This document shows, piece by piece, positions 7,035 to 16,060 of a stretch of DNA of 32,366 nt. The position numbers and the translations under genes were made by a program. The DNA comes from Candidatus Eiseniibacteriota bacterium. Its GTDB lineage: Bacteria > Arandabacterota > Arandabacteria > JAGLYR01. Position 1 is the first letter of the stretch. Every line of letters starts with the position of its first letter. The notes under the pieces were generated by a model. That model saw only the letters and a list, made by a program, of their open reading frames with translations, searched no databases and was not told the origin of the DNA. Where the stretch lies: assembly GCA_023132135.1 (NCBI GenBank), contig JAGLYR010000031.1, positions 1 to 32,366 on the forward strand. Direction: 5' to 3'.

Positions 7035-8537
7035 GTGTCAACCCGGACGGCATTGCTGGTTACCATCACCGCAGGCGCAACGTTGTTGCGACTGCCCGGG
7101 TTGTTCCACGCCCTGTGGTATGACGAGTTTCTGACTGTCGGTGCGGCTCAGTCTTTCCAGGATCTGCCAACCAAGGTGTTGGAGCACTATCACGCTCCTC
7201 TTTTCCTCGTGCTACTCAACCTTGCGATGAAGATCACAAGCTCAGAGCCGATTTGGCGGACGATTCCCCTTGTCGCCGGCGCGCTCTCGATACCCGCCAT
7301 CTACTTTGTGGGAAGTACGTTGGCCAATCGGCGAGTGGGCCTTGGAGCTTCTGCACTCCTTGCCATCTCGATATTCCATATTGAGCAATCGACGGAGCTG
7401 AGGCCCTACTCGTTCCTCGTCCTGTTCTCGATCCTGTCCGTCGGTTTTTTCTGGCGTGCTCTAAGGACAGGCAGGTGGCGTGACTGGATCCTTCTGTCGT
7501 TCTTCAGCGCGGGAGCTCTGTACACCCACTACGTGAGCCTGTTTCTGACGCTATCCTTGGTTCTCGTCTTCCTGATATTCCTGTGGGTGGGTTTCCCGCG
7601 AGAAGGGGCCACGGCCGGGTTACATCGGCCGCGAGTCATACATCTCGTTGTGGCCGCGGGCTGCATGGTGCTCATGTATGTCCCCGGGCTACCCAGCGTG
7701 TGGGCTCTTGCCGCTCACTACTTCAAGACCGGTGTGGTCGGATTTGCGCCGACGATGAATGTCGGTAGACCGCTGGATCTAGAGTTCCTCAACAAGCTTG
7801 CATTCGAGTTTTCGGGCCGAAGTCTCCATGCTCTTGTACTCTGTGTGTTCATGTTTGGAGTGGGGTTTGTTTCGTGGCTATTGGACAGAGACCGGCGGGC
7901 AATTCTGGTAGGCGTGACTTTTGCTGTCCCCTTCGCTGTGCTTCTGGTGATGCGTCCGGAGCGCTTCCTGGCGCCGCGATACCTGATCTACCTTTTGCCG
8001 CTCTTCCTGGTGACGGTTGCCCACGGGGTCCTGGTCAGCTGGAGCCGGCTGTGGAGCAGATTCTCCGCCAAACAACCGACGGGCGGAGCGGTGGCAGTAG
8101 TTGTCTCGATCTTCGCGGTTCTCACGGTCGCACCGGGTACACAATTGCGTGCGTACGCCCAAGCAGAGGATTGGGAGGACGTGGTGTCCTTCGTCGGCGA
8201 AGTCTCTCTGCCGAGAGAAGCGATCTACGTACATCCCGGTTTCAAGTCTCCCGCTATGCTCAGGAGATACATGGATGACGAGTTGATGAAAAGAACACGG
8301 CTGCGGGGTAAGCTTCCCTACAGGAACCCGAATGCTCTGTTCCTGGGCGGTGCAGACAAGGCGTGGGTGATCTGCCGCCAACCCAATCTCACGCGCAAAG
8401 TGGGGTTGGCGGTTTCGACAGCCCGGGCAGAATCATGCCGAGTGTTTCACATGGTCAATGCACGCGTGACGGTGTGCAGATTCACAACCAAAGAACTGGC
8501 CGCCGAGCTGGCAGAGAGAAGCCGCGGGAAGCGCTAG
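7035..8537 (+). CDS. GT-C membrane glycosyltransferase (PMT/ArnT-like)
   Basis: A 500-aa polytopic membrane protein with about ten hydrophobic segments and the hallmark of the GT39/GT83 lipid-linked-sugar glycosyltransferases: after the first membrane segment comes LWYDEFLTVGAAQSF with the catalytic-type acidic pair D30-E31 facing the periplasm, followed by EHYHAPLFLVLLNLAMK. Such enzymes transfer a sugar from a polyprenyl-phosphate donor to lipid or protein. The soluble C-terminal part (about 380-500) is probably periplasmic. GTG 7035 is chosen on the AAGGAGG at 7016-7022. It is a single-gene unit between the divergent thiolase operon and the molybdenum hydroxylase operon. Acceptor unknown. 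Confidence 0.8.
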   Translation: MSTRTALLVTITAGATLLRLPGLFHALWYDEFLTVGAAQSFQDLPTKVLEHYHAPLFLVLLNLAMKITSSEPIWRTIPLVAGALSIPAIYFVGSTLANRRVGLGASALLAISIFHIEQSTELRPYSFLVLFSILSVGFFWRALRTGRWRDWILLSFFSAGALYTHYVSLFLTLSLVLVFLIFLWVGFPREGATAGLHRPRVIHLVVAAGCMVLMYVPGLPSVWALAAHYFKTGVVGFAPTMNVGRPLDLEFLNKLAFEFSGRSLHALVLCVFMFGVGFVSWLLDRDRRAILVGVTFAVPFAVLLVMRPERFLAPRYLIYLLPLFLVTVAHGVLVSWSRLWSRFSAKQPTGGAVAVVVSIFAVLTVAPGTQLRAYAQAEDWEDVVSFVGEVSLPREAIYVHPGFKSPAMLRRYMDDELMKRTRLRGKLPYRNPNALFLGGADKAWVICRQPNLTRKVGLAVSTARAESCRVFHMVNARVTVCRFTTKELAAELAERSRGKR

Positions 8538-8550
8538 CCCGCATTTCTGC

Positions 8551-8579
8551 TGGAATGCCATTGGTTTCAGTGATATTCT
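8551..8579 (+). promoter_or_regulatory. Weak promoter candidate for the molybdenum hydroxylase operon
   Basis: TATTCT (8574-8579) is a fair -10 element; a poor -35 (TGGAAT at 8551-8556) sits 17 bp upstream. It lies in the only gap of the 7.0-8.6 kb region, about 43 bp ahead of the first catabolic gene. An activator may compensate for the weak -35. Confidence 0.3.
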
Positions 8580-8621
8580 GACCGTCCAACGCTGAGTTCA
8601 CTTCCGAAGAGGAGGCCCAGG

Positions 8622-9452
8622 GTGTTTCCTCCCTTCAGATACTTCAAGCCCAAACGGATCGAAGAGGTCACCGCGTTCCTCGCCGAGCACGGAGAGTCCG
8701 CGCGCATCCTGGCCGGTGGGACGGATCTCCTTGTCGGAATGCGAAGGGGTGAGTTCACCCCGGACGTCCTCATCGACATTAAGGGAATCCCCGAACTTCA
8801 GAATCTGAGCGCGGACAATGGAACCCTGCCCATCGGAGCAGCGGTTTCCGTCAACGATCTCCTGGATTCGGCGGAGGTCGCCGCGCTGTTTCCCATCCTC
8901 ATCCAGACGGCGCTCAGGATGGCATCCCATCAGATCCGGAACCGCGCCACGGTGGTGGGGAACCTCTGCAACGCATCCCCCGCGGCGGACATGGGCGCCG
9001 CGCTTCTGGCGCTGGGCGCGCGGGTCACGATTGCGAGTCCCCGAAGCAGGCGGGTGCTCCCACTGGGAGAATTCTTCACGGGAGTCAAGAAATCCGCCCT
9101 GGGCCGGGACGAGTGGGTGATCTCTGTGGAGGCGGACACGCCTCCGCCCGGGAGCAGGATGGGATTTCTCAAGCAGGCGCGCGTTCGGGGGCCGGATCTC
9201 TCGACTGTCAACTGCGCGGCCGTGCTCTTGCCGGACGGCGCGCTCACGCTTGTGCTGGGCGCGGTGGCCGAGACGCCGGTCGTAGTAACGGGTTGTGGAT
9301 CCGACAAGGGCAATGGAATTGCGGATCGGGTCCGGGAGGCTATTGCCCCCATCGACGATGTGAGAGGGTCGGCCGAGTACCGGATGGATCTCGCCTGCCT
9401 CATGACGCGACGGATGGTCGAGAAGCTCACCGCGGATTCCCGGAGAGGATAG
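8622..9452 (+). CDS. Molybdenum hydroxylase FAD-binding (medium) subunit
   Basis: A 276-aa protein of the CoxM/XdhB family, which passes electrons from the iron-sulfur subunit to FAD. The N-terminal pattern FKPKRIEEVTAFLAEHG followed by ARILAGGTDLLVGMRRGE (about 29-46) is the FAD pyrophosphate-binding motif; RNRATVVGNLCNASPAADM (about 107-125) is the second FAD motif, and LLALGARVTI follows. Length matches the family (about 270-290). GTG start with a GA-rich ribosome binding site about 10 bases upstream. It opens an operon in the order medium, small, large subunit; the small-subunit start follows 6 bp after the stop. Confidence 0.9.
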   Translation: MFPPFRYFKPKRIEEVTAFLAEHGESARILAGGTDLLVGMRRGEFTPDVLIDIKGIPELQNLSADNGTLPIGAAVSVNDLLDSAEVAALFPILIQTALRMASHQIRNRATVVGNLCNASPAADMGAALLALGARVTIASPRSRRVLPLGEFFTGVKKSALGRDEWVISVEADTPPPGSRMGFLKQARVRGPDLSTVNCAAVLLPDGALTLVLGAVAETPVVVTGCGSDKGNGIADRVREAIAPIDDVRGSAEYRMDLACLMTRRMVEKLTADSRRG

Positions 9453-9458
9453 GGATCG

Positions 9459-9947
9459 GTGGACAGTCACACGATCGAATTCGAGATCAATGGCAAACGC
9501 GCATCGCTTGAGGTGGTGAGCCACAGAACCCTGCTCCAGGTTCTCCGGGAGGACCTTCACCTCTCCGGCACGAAGGAGGGGTGCGGTGAGGGCGAGTGCG
9601 GGGCATGCACCGTCCTGGTGGACGGCCGCAGTGTTACTGCATGCCTGACACTGGCGGTGGAAGTGGACGGCTGTTCTGTCCGTACGATCGAGGGAGAGAG
9701 TGAGGGACCGGACCTGAGCCCGCTTCAGGAAGCCTTTGTGAAAAATCATGCCCTGCAGTGCGGGTTCTGCACGCCGGGAATGATCATGTCCGCCAGGGCT
9801 CTCCTGGAACGGAATCCTTCCCCGACGGAGGATCAGATCAAGGAGGCAATAGCGGGCAATCTCTGCCGGTGCACAGGTTACCGGCCCATCATCCAGGCGA
9901 TTCGTGAAGCAGCAGCAAGACGAAAGGACCAGAGCGCGAAAGGGTGA
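9459..9947 (+). CDS. Molybdenum hydroxylase [2Fe-2S] (small) subunit
   Basis: A 162-aa CoxS/XdhC-type iron-sulfur subunit. The plant-ferredoxin-like N-terminal cluster is bound by C42, C47, C50 and C62 (GCGEGECGACTV...TAC) and the C-terminal helical-bundle cluster by C101, C104, C136 and C138 (LQCGFCTPGM and NLCRCTGY). All eight ligands are present, so the electron path from the molybdenum centre to FAD should be intact. GTG start. The stop at 9945-9947 is 4 bases from the start of the large subunit, supporting co-translation. Confidence 0.93.
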   Translation: MDSHTIEFEINGKRASLEVVSHRTLLQVLREDLHLSGTKEGCGEGECGACTVLVDGRSVTACLTLAVEVDGCSVRTIEGESEGPDLSPLQEAFVKNHALQCGFCTPGMIMSARALLERNPSPTEDQIKEAIAGNLCRCTGYRPIIQAIREAAARRKDQSAKG

Positions 9948-9951
9948 AAGC

Positions 9952-12294
9952 GTGAGCGAGGGGTTGATCGGCAAGGGTGTTCCCAGGATCGAGAGCTTTG
10001 AGAAGGTGACGGGAACCGCCCGGTTTGTCGGAGACATGGACCTTCCCGGAATGCTCCATGGGAGGATGCTCCTGAGTCCCCACGCCCACGCGCGCATTGT
10101 CCGGATAGACACTTCGAAAGCGGAATCCCTGGATGGTGTTGCAGCTGTTCTGGTCGGGGAGGAGCTTCCCTACCGGCTGGGACTCTACATGGTGGACAAA
10201 CCGGTGCTGGCGAGTGGGAAAGTCCGGCACCACGGGGAGGTGGTCGCCGCGGTGGCCGCCGTGAGCGAGGAGATTGCGGCCCGGGCCGCAGATCTCATCG
10301 AAGTCACTTACGAACCGCTGGCGGCCGTGTTTGACCCGGTGGAGGCTGTGAAGCCCGATGCCCCCCTGGTCCATGAGGATCTCCATACCTACCATACAAT
10401 CAAGGGTGTCTTCTTCCCCAGGCCCCACACGAATATCGCCAATCATGCCCGTCTCCGGAAGGGAGATGTCGAAGAAGGGTTCGCCGCCGCCGATGCGATT
10501 GTCGAGAACGAGTTCAGTTTGCCCCAGGTAGCGCATGTTCCTCTGGAAACCCACAGAACGGTAGCGCACTGGAAGCGCAATGGGGCCATTGAAATATGGA
10601 GCAGCGCGCAGTCTCCCTTTGCCGTGCGGAATCTTCTGAGCGTGGCGCTCGGGATGTCCCATTCCAGGATTCGCGTGGTGGTTCCCCATGTTGGAGGCGC
10701 CTTCGGCGGAAAGGCGGGAATCCACCTGGAGCCGTTGGTTTCGCTTCTCTCGCGCAAGGCGGGACACCGGCCGGTGAAACTGGCAGCCACCCGCGAGGAG
10801 GAGTTCAGCACACTTCCGTGCAGGCAGGGCCTGGTGGCCCGGATCAAGACGGGAGTCACAAAGGAAGGGAAAATCACGGCTCAGAAGATCGAGTACCTGT
10901 GGGACGCCGGGGCGTACGCCGACTACGGTGTCAACATCGGCCGGGCCGCCGGCTACTCGGGCGCCGGGCCCTACGACATTGACAATGTGTGGATCGACTC
11001 TCTCACGATCTACACCAATCGCCCCTTCGGTACAGCCTACAGGGGATTCGGCCACGTCGAGTTTTTCTGGGCCATCGAGCGGCAGATGGATATGGTCGCC
11101 CGGGAAATCGGGATGGATTCCTGCGATTTCCGAATGAGAAACCTCCTGAGGCCGGGCTCGGTCACCATCACGGGCGAGGAGATCACGGAGAACACAGGAA
11201 GTGTTGAGAAGTGCCTCGAGGCGGTGGCCGCGGAGGTTGGGTGGAAGGAGAGGTCATCGCTCGGAAGCGGTGGCAACGGGAAGGTCCGCGCCAGGGGCAT
11301 AGCGGTTCTCCACAAAGCGCCGGCGATGCCGTCGAACACGGCGATCTCGGCGATTCTCAAGTTCAACGAGGACGCGACTGTCGACCTCATGATCAGCGGG
11401 GTGGACTACGGGCAGGGCACGGCAACGGCCTTCTGTCAGATGACGGCCGAGCACCTGCGGATCCCGATGGAGAATGTCCATTTCATCTGGAACAAGGACA
11501 CCGACCGCATGCCCTACGACTGGCAAACCGTGGCCAGTCGCCTCACCTTCATGGGTGGGAACGCAGTGATCCGGGCGGCGGAGGACTGCGTGTCTCAGCT
11601 CAAGGACATGGCCTCCAGAGCTCTCGATGTTCCCGTCGGGGATCTTGAGATCCAGGACGGGAAAGTCTTTGTGGCGCGTGAGCCGGCCAGGTCCATCGAC
11701 TACCGGGCTCTGGTGATGGGCTACATGTTCCCGAGCGGCAACTCCATCGGCGGTCCCGTGATAGGCCGGGGAACCTGCATTGCCGAGGGGCTCACGGTCC
11801 TCGATCCTGAGACCGGCCAAGGGCTTCCCGCTGCCAACTGGACGTTCGGAGCGCATGGCGTAGAGATCGAAATCGACACCGCTACAGGTGAGATCCAGGT
11901 CCTGAAGCTAGCTTCGGCCTTCGATGTGGGCAGGGTCATCAACGAGGCTCTCTGCCGGGGACAGGTGGTTGGAGGGTGCCTTCAGGGTTTGGGGACGGCA
12001 TTGCTCGAGACCTTCATCTACAATGATGAGGGATGCCTGATCAACAATTCCTTCACGGACTACAAGATTCCCACCGCAAGGGACATTCCCATCGAGACGA
12101 AGGAGATTTTCATAGAGACCCCCCAGCTCAACGGCCCCCACGGAGCGCGGGGCGTGGCCGAGCATCCCATGATTTCCATCCCTTCAGCCGTGGGCAATGC
12201 AATCGCCGATGCACTCGGTGTCGAGATCATGGAACTTCCACTTTCCCCGGAGCGGGTGTACCTGGCGCTCAAACGGAAGGGGAACAGGGATTGA
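9952..12294 (+). CDS. Molybdenum hydroxylase large (molybdopterin) subunit
   Basis: A 780-aa catalytic subunit of the xanthine dehydrogenase/aldehyde oxidase family, containing the cytosine- or guanine-dinucleotide molybdopterin site. Visible landmarks are GKGVPRIESFEKVTGTARF at the N-terminus, VPHVGGAFGGKAGIHLEP (cofactor loop), TAYRGFGHVEFFWAIERQM, VDYGQGTATAFCQM, QTVASRLTFMGG, FDVGRVIN, and near the end HGARGVAEHPMISIP, whose Glu is the family's catalytic base. The CO-dehydrogenase active-site loop (AYRCSFR) is absent, so this is a hydroxylase of an N-heterocycle or aldehyde rather than a CO dehydrogenase. GTG 9952 is preferred because it follows AAAGGG and avoids the 44-bp overlap that ATG 9904 would need. 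No XdhC-type maturation chaperone is in the window. Confidence 0.92.
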   Translation: MSEGLIGKGVPRIESFEKVTGTARFVGDMDLPGMLHGRMLLSPHAHARIVRIDTSKAESLDGVAAVLVGEELPYRLGLYMVDKPVLASGKVRHHGEVVAAVAAVSEEIAARAADLIEVTYEPLAAVFDPVEAVKPDAPLVHEDLHTYHTIKGVFFPRPHTNIANHARLRKGDVEEGFAAADAIVENEFSLPQVAHVPLETHRTVAHWKRNGAIEIWSSAQSPFAVRNLLSVALGMSHSRIRVVVPHVGGAFGGKAGIHLEPLVSLLSRKAGHRPVKLAATREEEFSTLPCRQGLVARIKTGVTKEGKITAQKIEYLWDAGAYADYGVNIGRAAGYSGAGPYDIDNVWIDSLTIYTNRPFGTAYRGFGHVEFFWAIERQMDMVAREIGMDSCDFRMRNLLRPGSVTITGEEITENTGSVEKCLEAVAAEVGWKERSSLGSGGNGKVRARGIAVLHKAPAMPSNTAISAILKFNEDATVDLMISGVDYGQGTATAFCQMTAEHLRIPMENVHFIWNKDTDRMPYDWQTVASRLTFMGGNAVIRAAEDCVSQLKDMASRALDVPVGDLEIQDGKVFVAREPARSIDYRALVMGYMFPSGNSIGGPVIGRGTCIAEGLTVLDPETGQGLPAANWTFGAHGVEIEIDTATGEIQVLKLASAFDVGRVINEALCRGQVVGGCLQGLGTALLETFIYNDEGCLINNSFTDYKIPTARDIPIETKEIFIETPQLNGPHGARGVAEHPMISIPSAVGNAIADALGVEIMELPLSPERVYLALKRKGNRD

Positions 12295-13106
12295 TCGAAC
12301 GGGTCGCCACCTCGGTCAGCCGTTCCCTTCTGTCGGGTCTCCCGGAATCACCACACGACGGAATCGTGCACTCCGTGTTCGCCCGGGCCGTGAACCTGGA
12401 ATGGGGATGCGACGGATGGGTCTCCCTTCTGGAAGAGCCCCTGCCCCTGAACCCGTGGGCGGTTCGGCTGAAAAACCTCCCGCAGCTCGGGCGGGGCAAT
12501 CCCTGTGTGATCTCCCGCCGGGACATCCTCTTCCCGCACCGGGCAATGCGGATTGATCTGGAGATGTGTGTCCCGGTTGATCTGGGCATGCGCCCGGAGA
12601 CGTCCGTGGATCCGGATTTTGTCCGGGCGCGATGTCGGCCGTTGATGGATCTGGAGAGTCGCGGACAGGATACGGATCCATTCCGGCTTCGCGCTCGCGA
12701 GATCCTGGACGACGTCCAGCTGGCGAAGAGTGGGACCCGGGCGGCTCAACACCTGTTCTCCCTCGTGGGGCTGGGCAGCGGTCTGACTCCGGCCGGCGAT
12801 GATTTCCTTGCCGGTTTCCTCGCGGCATCGGTATTCTTCGGTGCGGCGGCTGTTGAGCGGGATTTCCTGGTCGGCGCTCTTTCGAAAAATGCCGGCCCGC
12901 GAACGACGGACGTGAGCCGGCGAATGCTGCTCGCGGCCTGCAGGTGTGAGTTTGCCGAGCCTGTCGGGCGCCTTCTGAGGTCGATCGTTCGCCCCGGCAA
13001 CGGAGTGGAAGAATCGGCCCGGGAACTCCTCGCTCTGGGCGGATCGTCCGGCGCCGACACGCTGGCCGGGATCCTATTCTGTGTCCGGGAGTTCCTGAAA
13101 GGATAG
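12291..13106 (+). CDS. allH: AllH (YlbF, DUF2877) oxamate carbamoyltransferase component
   Basis: A 271-aa DUF2877 protein, the same length I recall for E. coli YlbF/AllH. The family signature GLGSGLTPAGDD (residues 161-171 region, preceded by Leu-Val) is intact, with a conserved GGSSGADTLAG near the C-terminus. AllF (FdrA), AllG (YlbE) and AllH (YlbF) together have been reported as the oxamic transcarbamylase that splits oxalurate into oxamate and carbamoyl phosphate at the end of anaerobic allantoin breakdown. The start is TTG 12291, overlapping the TGA of the large hydroxylase subunit, which couples the two genes tightly. AllF follows 3 bp downstream. The match to the family is good; the carbamoyl substrate here is inferred. 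Confidence 0.85.
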   Translation: MIERVATSVSRSLLSGLPESPHDGIVHSVFARAVNLEWGCDGWVSLLEEPLPLNPWAVRLKNLPQLGRGNPCVISRRDILFPHRAMRIDLEMCVPVDLGMRPETSVDPDFVRARCRPLMDLESRGQDTDPFRLRAREILDDVQLAKSGTRAAQHLFSLVGLGSGLTPAGDDFLAGFLAASVFFGAAAVERDFLVGALSKNAGPRTTDVSRRMLLAACRCEFAEPVGRLLRSIVRPGNGVEESARELLALGGSSGADTLAGILFCVREFLKG

Positions 13107-13109
13107 AAG

Positions 13110-14657
13110 TTGAAGAAGATCCGGATCAGGAAGGGTGTGTACTGCGATTCCGTCAGGCTTCTCCTGCTTTCGAGGGAGATGGGGGACCTTGACGGCGTGG
13201 ACCGCGCCATGGCGGCGATGGCCACACCCACGAACCTGGAAATCTTGGGTCAGTTGGGCTGGTCGCTGGAGGAAATCGGGGACGTGGCGGAGAACGATCT
13301 CCTGGCCGCAGTGGATGCCGCCGACGAACGTACTCTGGATGCGGCATTTCAGTGGCTGGAGACCCGGTTGAAGGAGCGAGTCTCCGGCACCGGAAAAGGG
13401 TATCACCCCAGGACGCTTCGCACAGCGGTGGCGGACGCGCCGTCCGCCAACCTGGTGCAGATTTCCATCCCCGGCGCCTACGCTTTCCGTGAGGCAAAGC
13501 GGGCCCTCATGAACGACAAGCACGTCATGCTCTTCAGCGACAATGTTTCCATCGAGGAGGAAGTCGCTCTCAAGGATCTGGCCGGAGACCGGGGACTCCT
13601 GCTCATGGGTCCGGACTGCGGGACAGCCATCATCAACGGTGTGTGCCTCGGTTTTGCCAACGTGGTTCCGAGGGGGCCGGTGGGGATTGTTGCCGCCTCG
13701 GGAACGGGCGCGCAGGAGATCAGCGTGCTCCTGGCGCGGGGTGGCATTGGAGTGTCGCAGCTCATCGGGACCGGCGGTCGCGATCTCTCCCGAAAGGTCG
13801 CAGGACGCGCGATGCGACTGGGTCTGCGGGCTCTGGCGGCGGACCCGGAGACCGAGGTGATGGTACTGGTTTCCAAGCCGCCGGAGCCGGAGGTGGCGGA
13901 GAGGATCCTGACAGACGCCGCATCGTGCGCGAAACCCGTGATCGTCAACTTCCTGGGGGAAAATCCGGATCGCATCACGCGGGGAAACGTCCGCGGAGCA
14001 GGGAATCTCGAGGAAGCAGCGCAGCTGGCGATTCAGGCGGCGGGCAGGCGGGCGATCTCTCTCGGGGAGGGCGGAGTCCCGGCACTCGTGGAACAGGAAC
14101 GATCCAGGCTCAAGCCGGGTCAGCGTTTTCTCCGCGGTCTCTTCGTGGGCGGGACGCTCGCGGACGAGGCGATGTTGCTTCTCAAAACCGAACTGGGCAC
14201 ACTCTACTCCAACAGCCCGGTTCCGGGATGCACACTGCTGGTGGACAGCAGTGTGAGTCGCGGCCACACGGTCCTGGACCTGGGTGCGGACGAGTTCACA
14301 GTGGGGCGGGCCCACCCGATGATCGACCCGACGCTGCGGAACTTCCGGATTGTGGAGGAAGCGATGGATTCGGAGGTAGCCGTTCTCCTTCTGGACGTGG
14401 TCCTGGGGTACGGGTCCCACGCGGATCCCGCGGGGGCAACGGCGGGGGCGGTGGAAGAGGCGCGCGGGATGGCCCGGAAGGATGATAGGGATCTCGTTGT
14501 GGTGGCCAGCGTGTGCGGTACGGAGGGGGATCCGCAGAACCTGGACGAGCAGGAGCAGAAGCTTCGGGATGTGGGGGTGCGGGTGTTTGCCAGCAATGCG
14601 CAGGCGTGCCGGTTCTGTCGCGAACTGCTGAGGTCAGGACATGCAGAGGATTCTTGA
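13110..14657 (+). CDS. fdrA: FdrA/AllF, acyl-CoA-synthetase-like carbamoyltransferase component
   Basis: A 515-aa FdrA-family protein built like succinyl-CoA ligase alpha chains. A family-specific N-terminus (IRKGVYCDSVRLLLLSREM) is followed by a CoA-ligase-type fold with ISIPGAYAFREAKRAL, LLLMGPDCGTAIINGV (about 163-178), VGIVAASGTGAQEISVLLA and IGTGGRDLS, then a second flavodoxin-like domain with FVGGTLADEAM and HPMIDPTLRN. E. coli FdrA is longer (about 555 aa); the missing C-terminal segment is encoded as a separate small gene that overlaps this stop by 17 bp (14641-14814). TTG start at 13110, 3 bp after the allH stop, with AAAGGA upstream. Component of the oxamate/oxalurate carbamoyltransferase by homology. 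Confidence 0.88.
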   Translation: MKKIRIRKGVYCDSVRLLLLSREMGDLDGVDRAMAAMATPTNLEILGQLGWSLEEIGDVAENDLLAAVDAADERTLDAAFQWLETRLKERVSGTGKGYHPRTLRTAVADAPSANLVQISIPGAYAFREAKRALMNDKHVMLFSDNVSIEEEVALKDLAGDRGLLLMGPDCGTAIINGVCLGFANVVPRGPVGIVAASGTGAQEISVLLARGGIGVSQLIGTGGRDLSRKVAGRAMRLGLRALAADPETEVMVLVSKPPEPEVAERILTDAASCAKPVIVNFLGENPDRITRGNVRGAGNLEEAAQLAIQAAGRRAISLGEGGVPALVEQERSRLKPGQRFLRGLFVGGTLADEAMLLLKTELGTLYSNSPVPGCTLLVDSSVSRGHTVLDLGADEFTVGRAHPMIDPTLRNFRIVEEAMDSEVAVLLLDVVLGYGSHADPAGATAGAVEEARGMARKDDRDLVVVASVCGTEGDPQNLDEQEQKLRDVGVRVFASNAQACRFCRELLRSGHAEDS

Positions 14658-14814
14658 TTTGTTCAGCCAAGACCTGTCGGTGATCAATCTCGGTCTGGAA
14701 GGATTCGGTGACGCTCTCACGGATCAGGGGGTCGACGTCGTACAGATGGACTGGCGCCCCCCGGCTGGAGGAGATCGGGATCTGATGAAGATCCTCGATC
14801 AGATGGAGGAATAG
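14641..14814 (+). CDS. 57-aa FdrA C-terminal-domain protein (split domain)
   Basis: A small gene with ATG 14641 and TAG 14812-14814, starting inside the last codons of fdrA (17-bp overlap, different frame) and ending 1 base before the allG GTG. The product, starting MQRILDLFSQDLSVINLGLE, then containing VDVVQMDWRPPAGGD, matches my recollection of the C-terminal segment of long FdrA proteins and of the short 'fdrA domain' proteins annotated in some genomes. The placement, with an AGG-rich ribosome binding site and overlaps on both sides, argues it is translated as a distinct subunit rather than being a sequencing frameshift, but a frameshifted fusion cannot be excluded. 515 plus 57 residues is close to the length of fused FdrA. 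Confidence 0.75.
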   Translation: MQRILDLFSQDLSVINLGLEGFGDALTDQGVDVVQMDWRPPAGGDRDLMKILDQMEE

Positions 14815-14815
14815 C

Positions 14816-16060
14816 GTGGGCGAGATCGAAGAGGCGAACAGGAAGGCTATGGATATCCTGCTCCAGGCCAAACCCGTCCTGAAGGGAATTGGAGTCGCGG
14901 GGAAGGACATCCCCGGGATGACGAAGACGACCATCCTTCACGCCGGCCCACCCATCGAGTGGGAGCGGATGTGCGGGCCCATGCGGGGCGCGGTGATGGG
15001 GGCCCTCCTCTACGAACGTATGGCGTCGTCCCTGGAGGAGGCCGAAGAACTGGCCGCTTCGGGCGACATCACGTACGAGCCCTGCCACCACCACCAGACG
15101 GTCGGACCGATGGCAGGGATCGTGTCCGCCTCCATGCCCGTCTGGATCGTGGAGAACGAGACGCACGGGAACCGCGCCTACTGCACGCTGAACGAAGGAC
15201 TCGGAAAAGTCCTGCGCTACGGCGGTCTGGGGGACGAAGTCATCCAGCGCTTGAGATGGATGGAGGGAACCCTGGCGCCGGCCCTGGCGCGAGCTCTGGA
15301 GCTTCATGGAGATATCGATCTTCGAACCCTGATCGCGCAGGCCCTGGAAATGGGGGATGAGGGCCATAACCGGAACCGGGCGGGAACGTCCCTGCTAATC
15401 CGGACCTTGGCTCCTCACATTGCCTCGGTCGCGGAATCCCCCGCGGTTGCGTCCGAAGTACTGGGTTTCCTCGCCGCCAACGACCACTTTTTCCTGAATC
15501 TCACTATGCCGGCGGCCAAGTGCAGCCTTGATCCCATCGCAGACATACCGGGAAGCACGGTCGTCTCCGCCATGTCCCGAAACGGGACCGAGTTCGGGAT
15601 CCGGGTGAGCGGTCTGGGAGGCCGGTGGTTTACGGCTCCCGCCCCCGAGGTCGATGGACTCTACTTCCCCGGGTACACGGCGGATGATGCCAATCCCGAT
15701 ATCGGGGACAGTGTCATTTGTGAAACGGCCGGGTTCGGGGGATTCGCAATGGCATCGGCCCCGGCCATCGTCCAGTTTGTGGGAGGAAGCGTGGATCTGG
15801 CGGTCAACTCCACCCGCGAGATGTATGAAATCACACTTGCGGAGCACCCGTTCTATCGAGTGCCCGTTCTGGACTTCCGGGGAACGCCCACGGGCATCGA
15901 TGTCCGGCGGGTCGTGGAAACCATGATCCCCCCCGTCATCAACACGGGGATTGCTCACAAGGATCCCGGTGTCGGCCAGGTGGGCGCCGGGCTCGTGAAA
16001 CCTCCGATGACATGTTTTGAGGATGCACTGAGAGCGTTTGCCGACGAGAGGAGTTCGTGA
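14816..16060 (+). CDS. allG: AllG (YlbE, DUF1116) oxamate carbamoyltransferase component
   Basis: A 414-aa DUF1116 protein, close to E. coli YlbE/AllG (about 419 aa). Conserved blocks are TILHAGPPIEWERMCGPMRG near the N-terminus, ITYEPCHHHQTVGPMAGI, VENETHGNRAYCTLNEGLGK, MGDEGHNRNRAGTSLL, and the C-terminal FGIRVSGLGGRWFTAPAP, GDSVICETAGFGGFAMASAP and NTGIAHKDPGVGQVGAG. Together with AllF and AllH it should form the carbamoyltransferase that acts on an N-carbamoyl acid and releases carbamoyl phosphate. GTG 14816 has GGAGGA at ideal distance. Its stop overlaps the start of the cyclase gene (ATGA-type, 16058-16062). Confidence 0.9.
   Translation: MGEIEEANRKAMDILLQAKPVLKGIGVAGKDIPGMTKTTILHAGPPIEWERMCGPMRGAVMGALLYERMASSLEEAEELAASGDITYEPCHHHQTVGPMAGIVSASMPVWIVENETHGNRAYCTLNEGLGKVLRYGGLGDEVIQRLRWMEGTLAPALARALELHGDIDLRTLIAQALEMGDEGHNRNRAGTSLLIRTLAPHIASVAESPAVASEVLGFLAANDHFFLNLTMPAAKCSLDPIADIPGSTVVSAMSRNGTEFGIRVSGLGGRWFTAPAPEVDGLYFPGYTADDANPDIGDSVICETAGFGGFAMASAPAIVQFVGGSVDLAVNSTREMYEITLAEHPFYRVPVLDFRGTPTGIDVRRVVETMIPPVINTGIAHKDPGVGQVGAGLVKPPMTCFEDALRAFADERSS

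Noticed and set aside
9952-12294. Carbon-monoxide dehydrogenase large subunit
   Set aside because: The Cys-containing AYRCSFR active-site loop is absent (the sequence reads TAYRGFG), so a CO dehydrogenase assignment is not supported.
8598-14420. Long open frames on the minus strand opposite the molybdenum hydroxylase and FdrA genes
   Set aside because: They are mirror frames caused by the high GC third positions of real genes; they lack ribosome binding sites and recognisable domains and overlap fully coding sequence with clear motifs.
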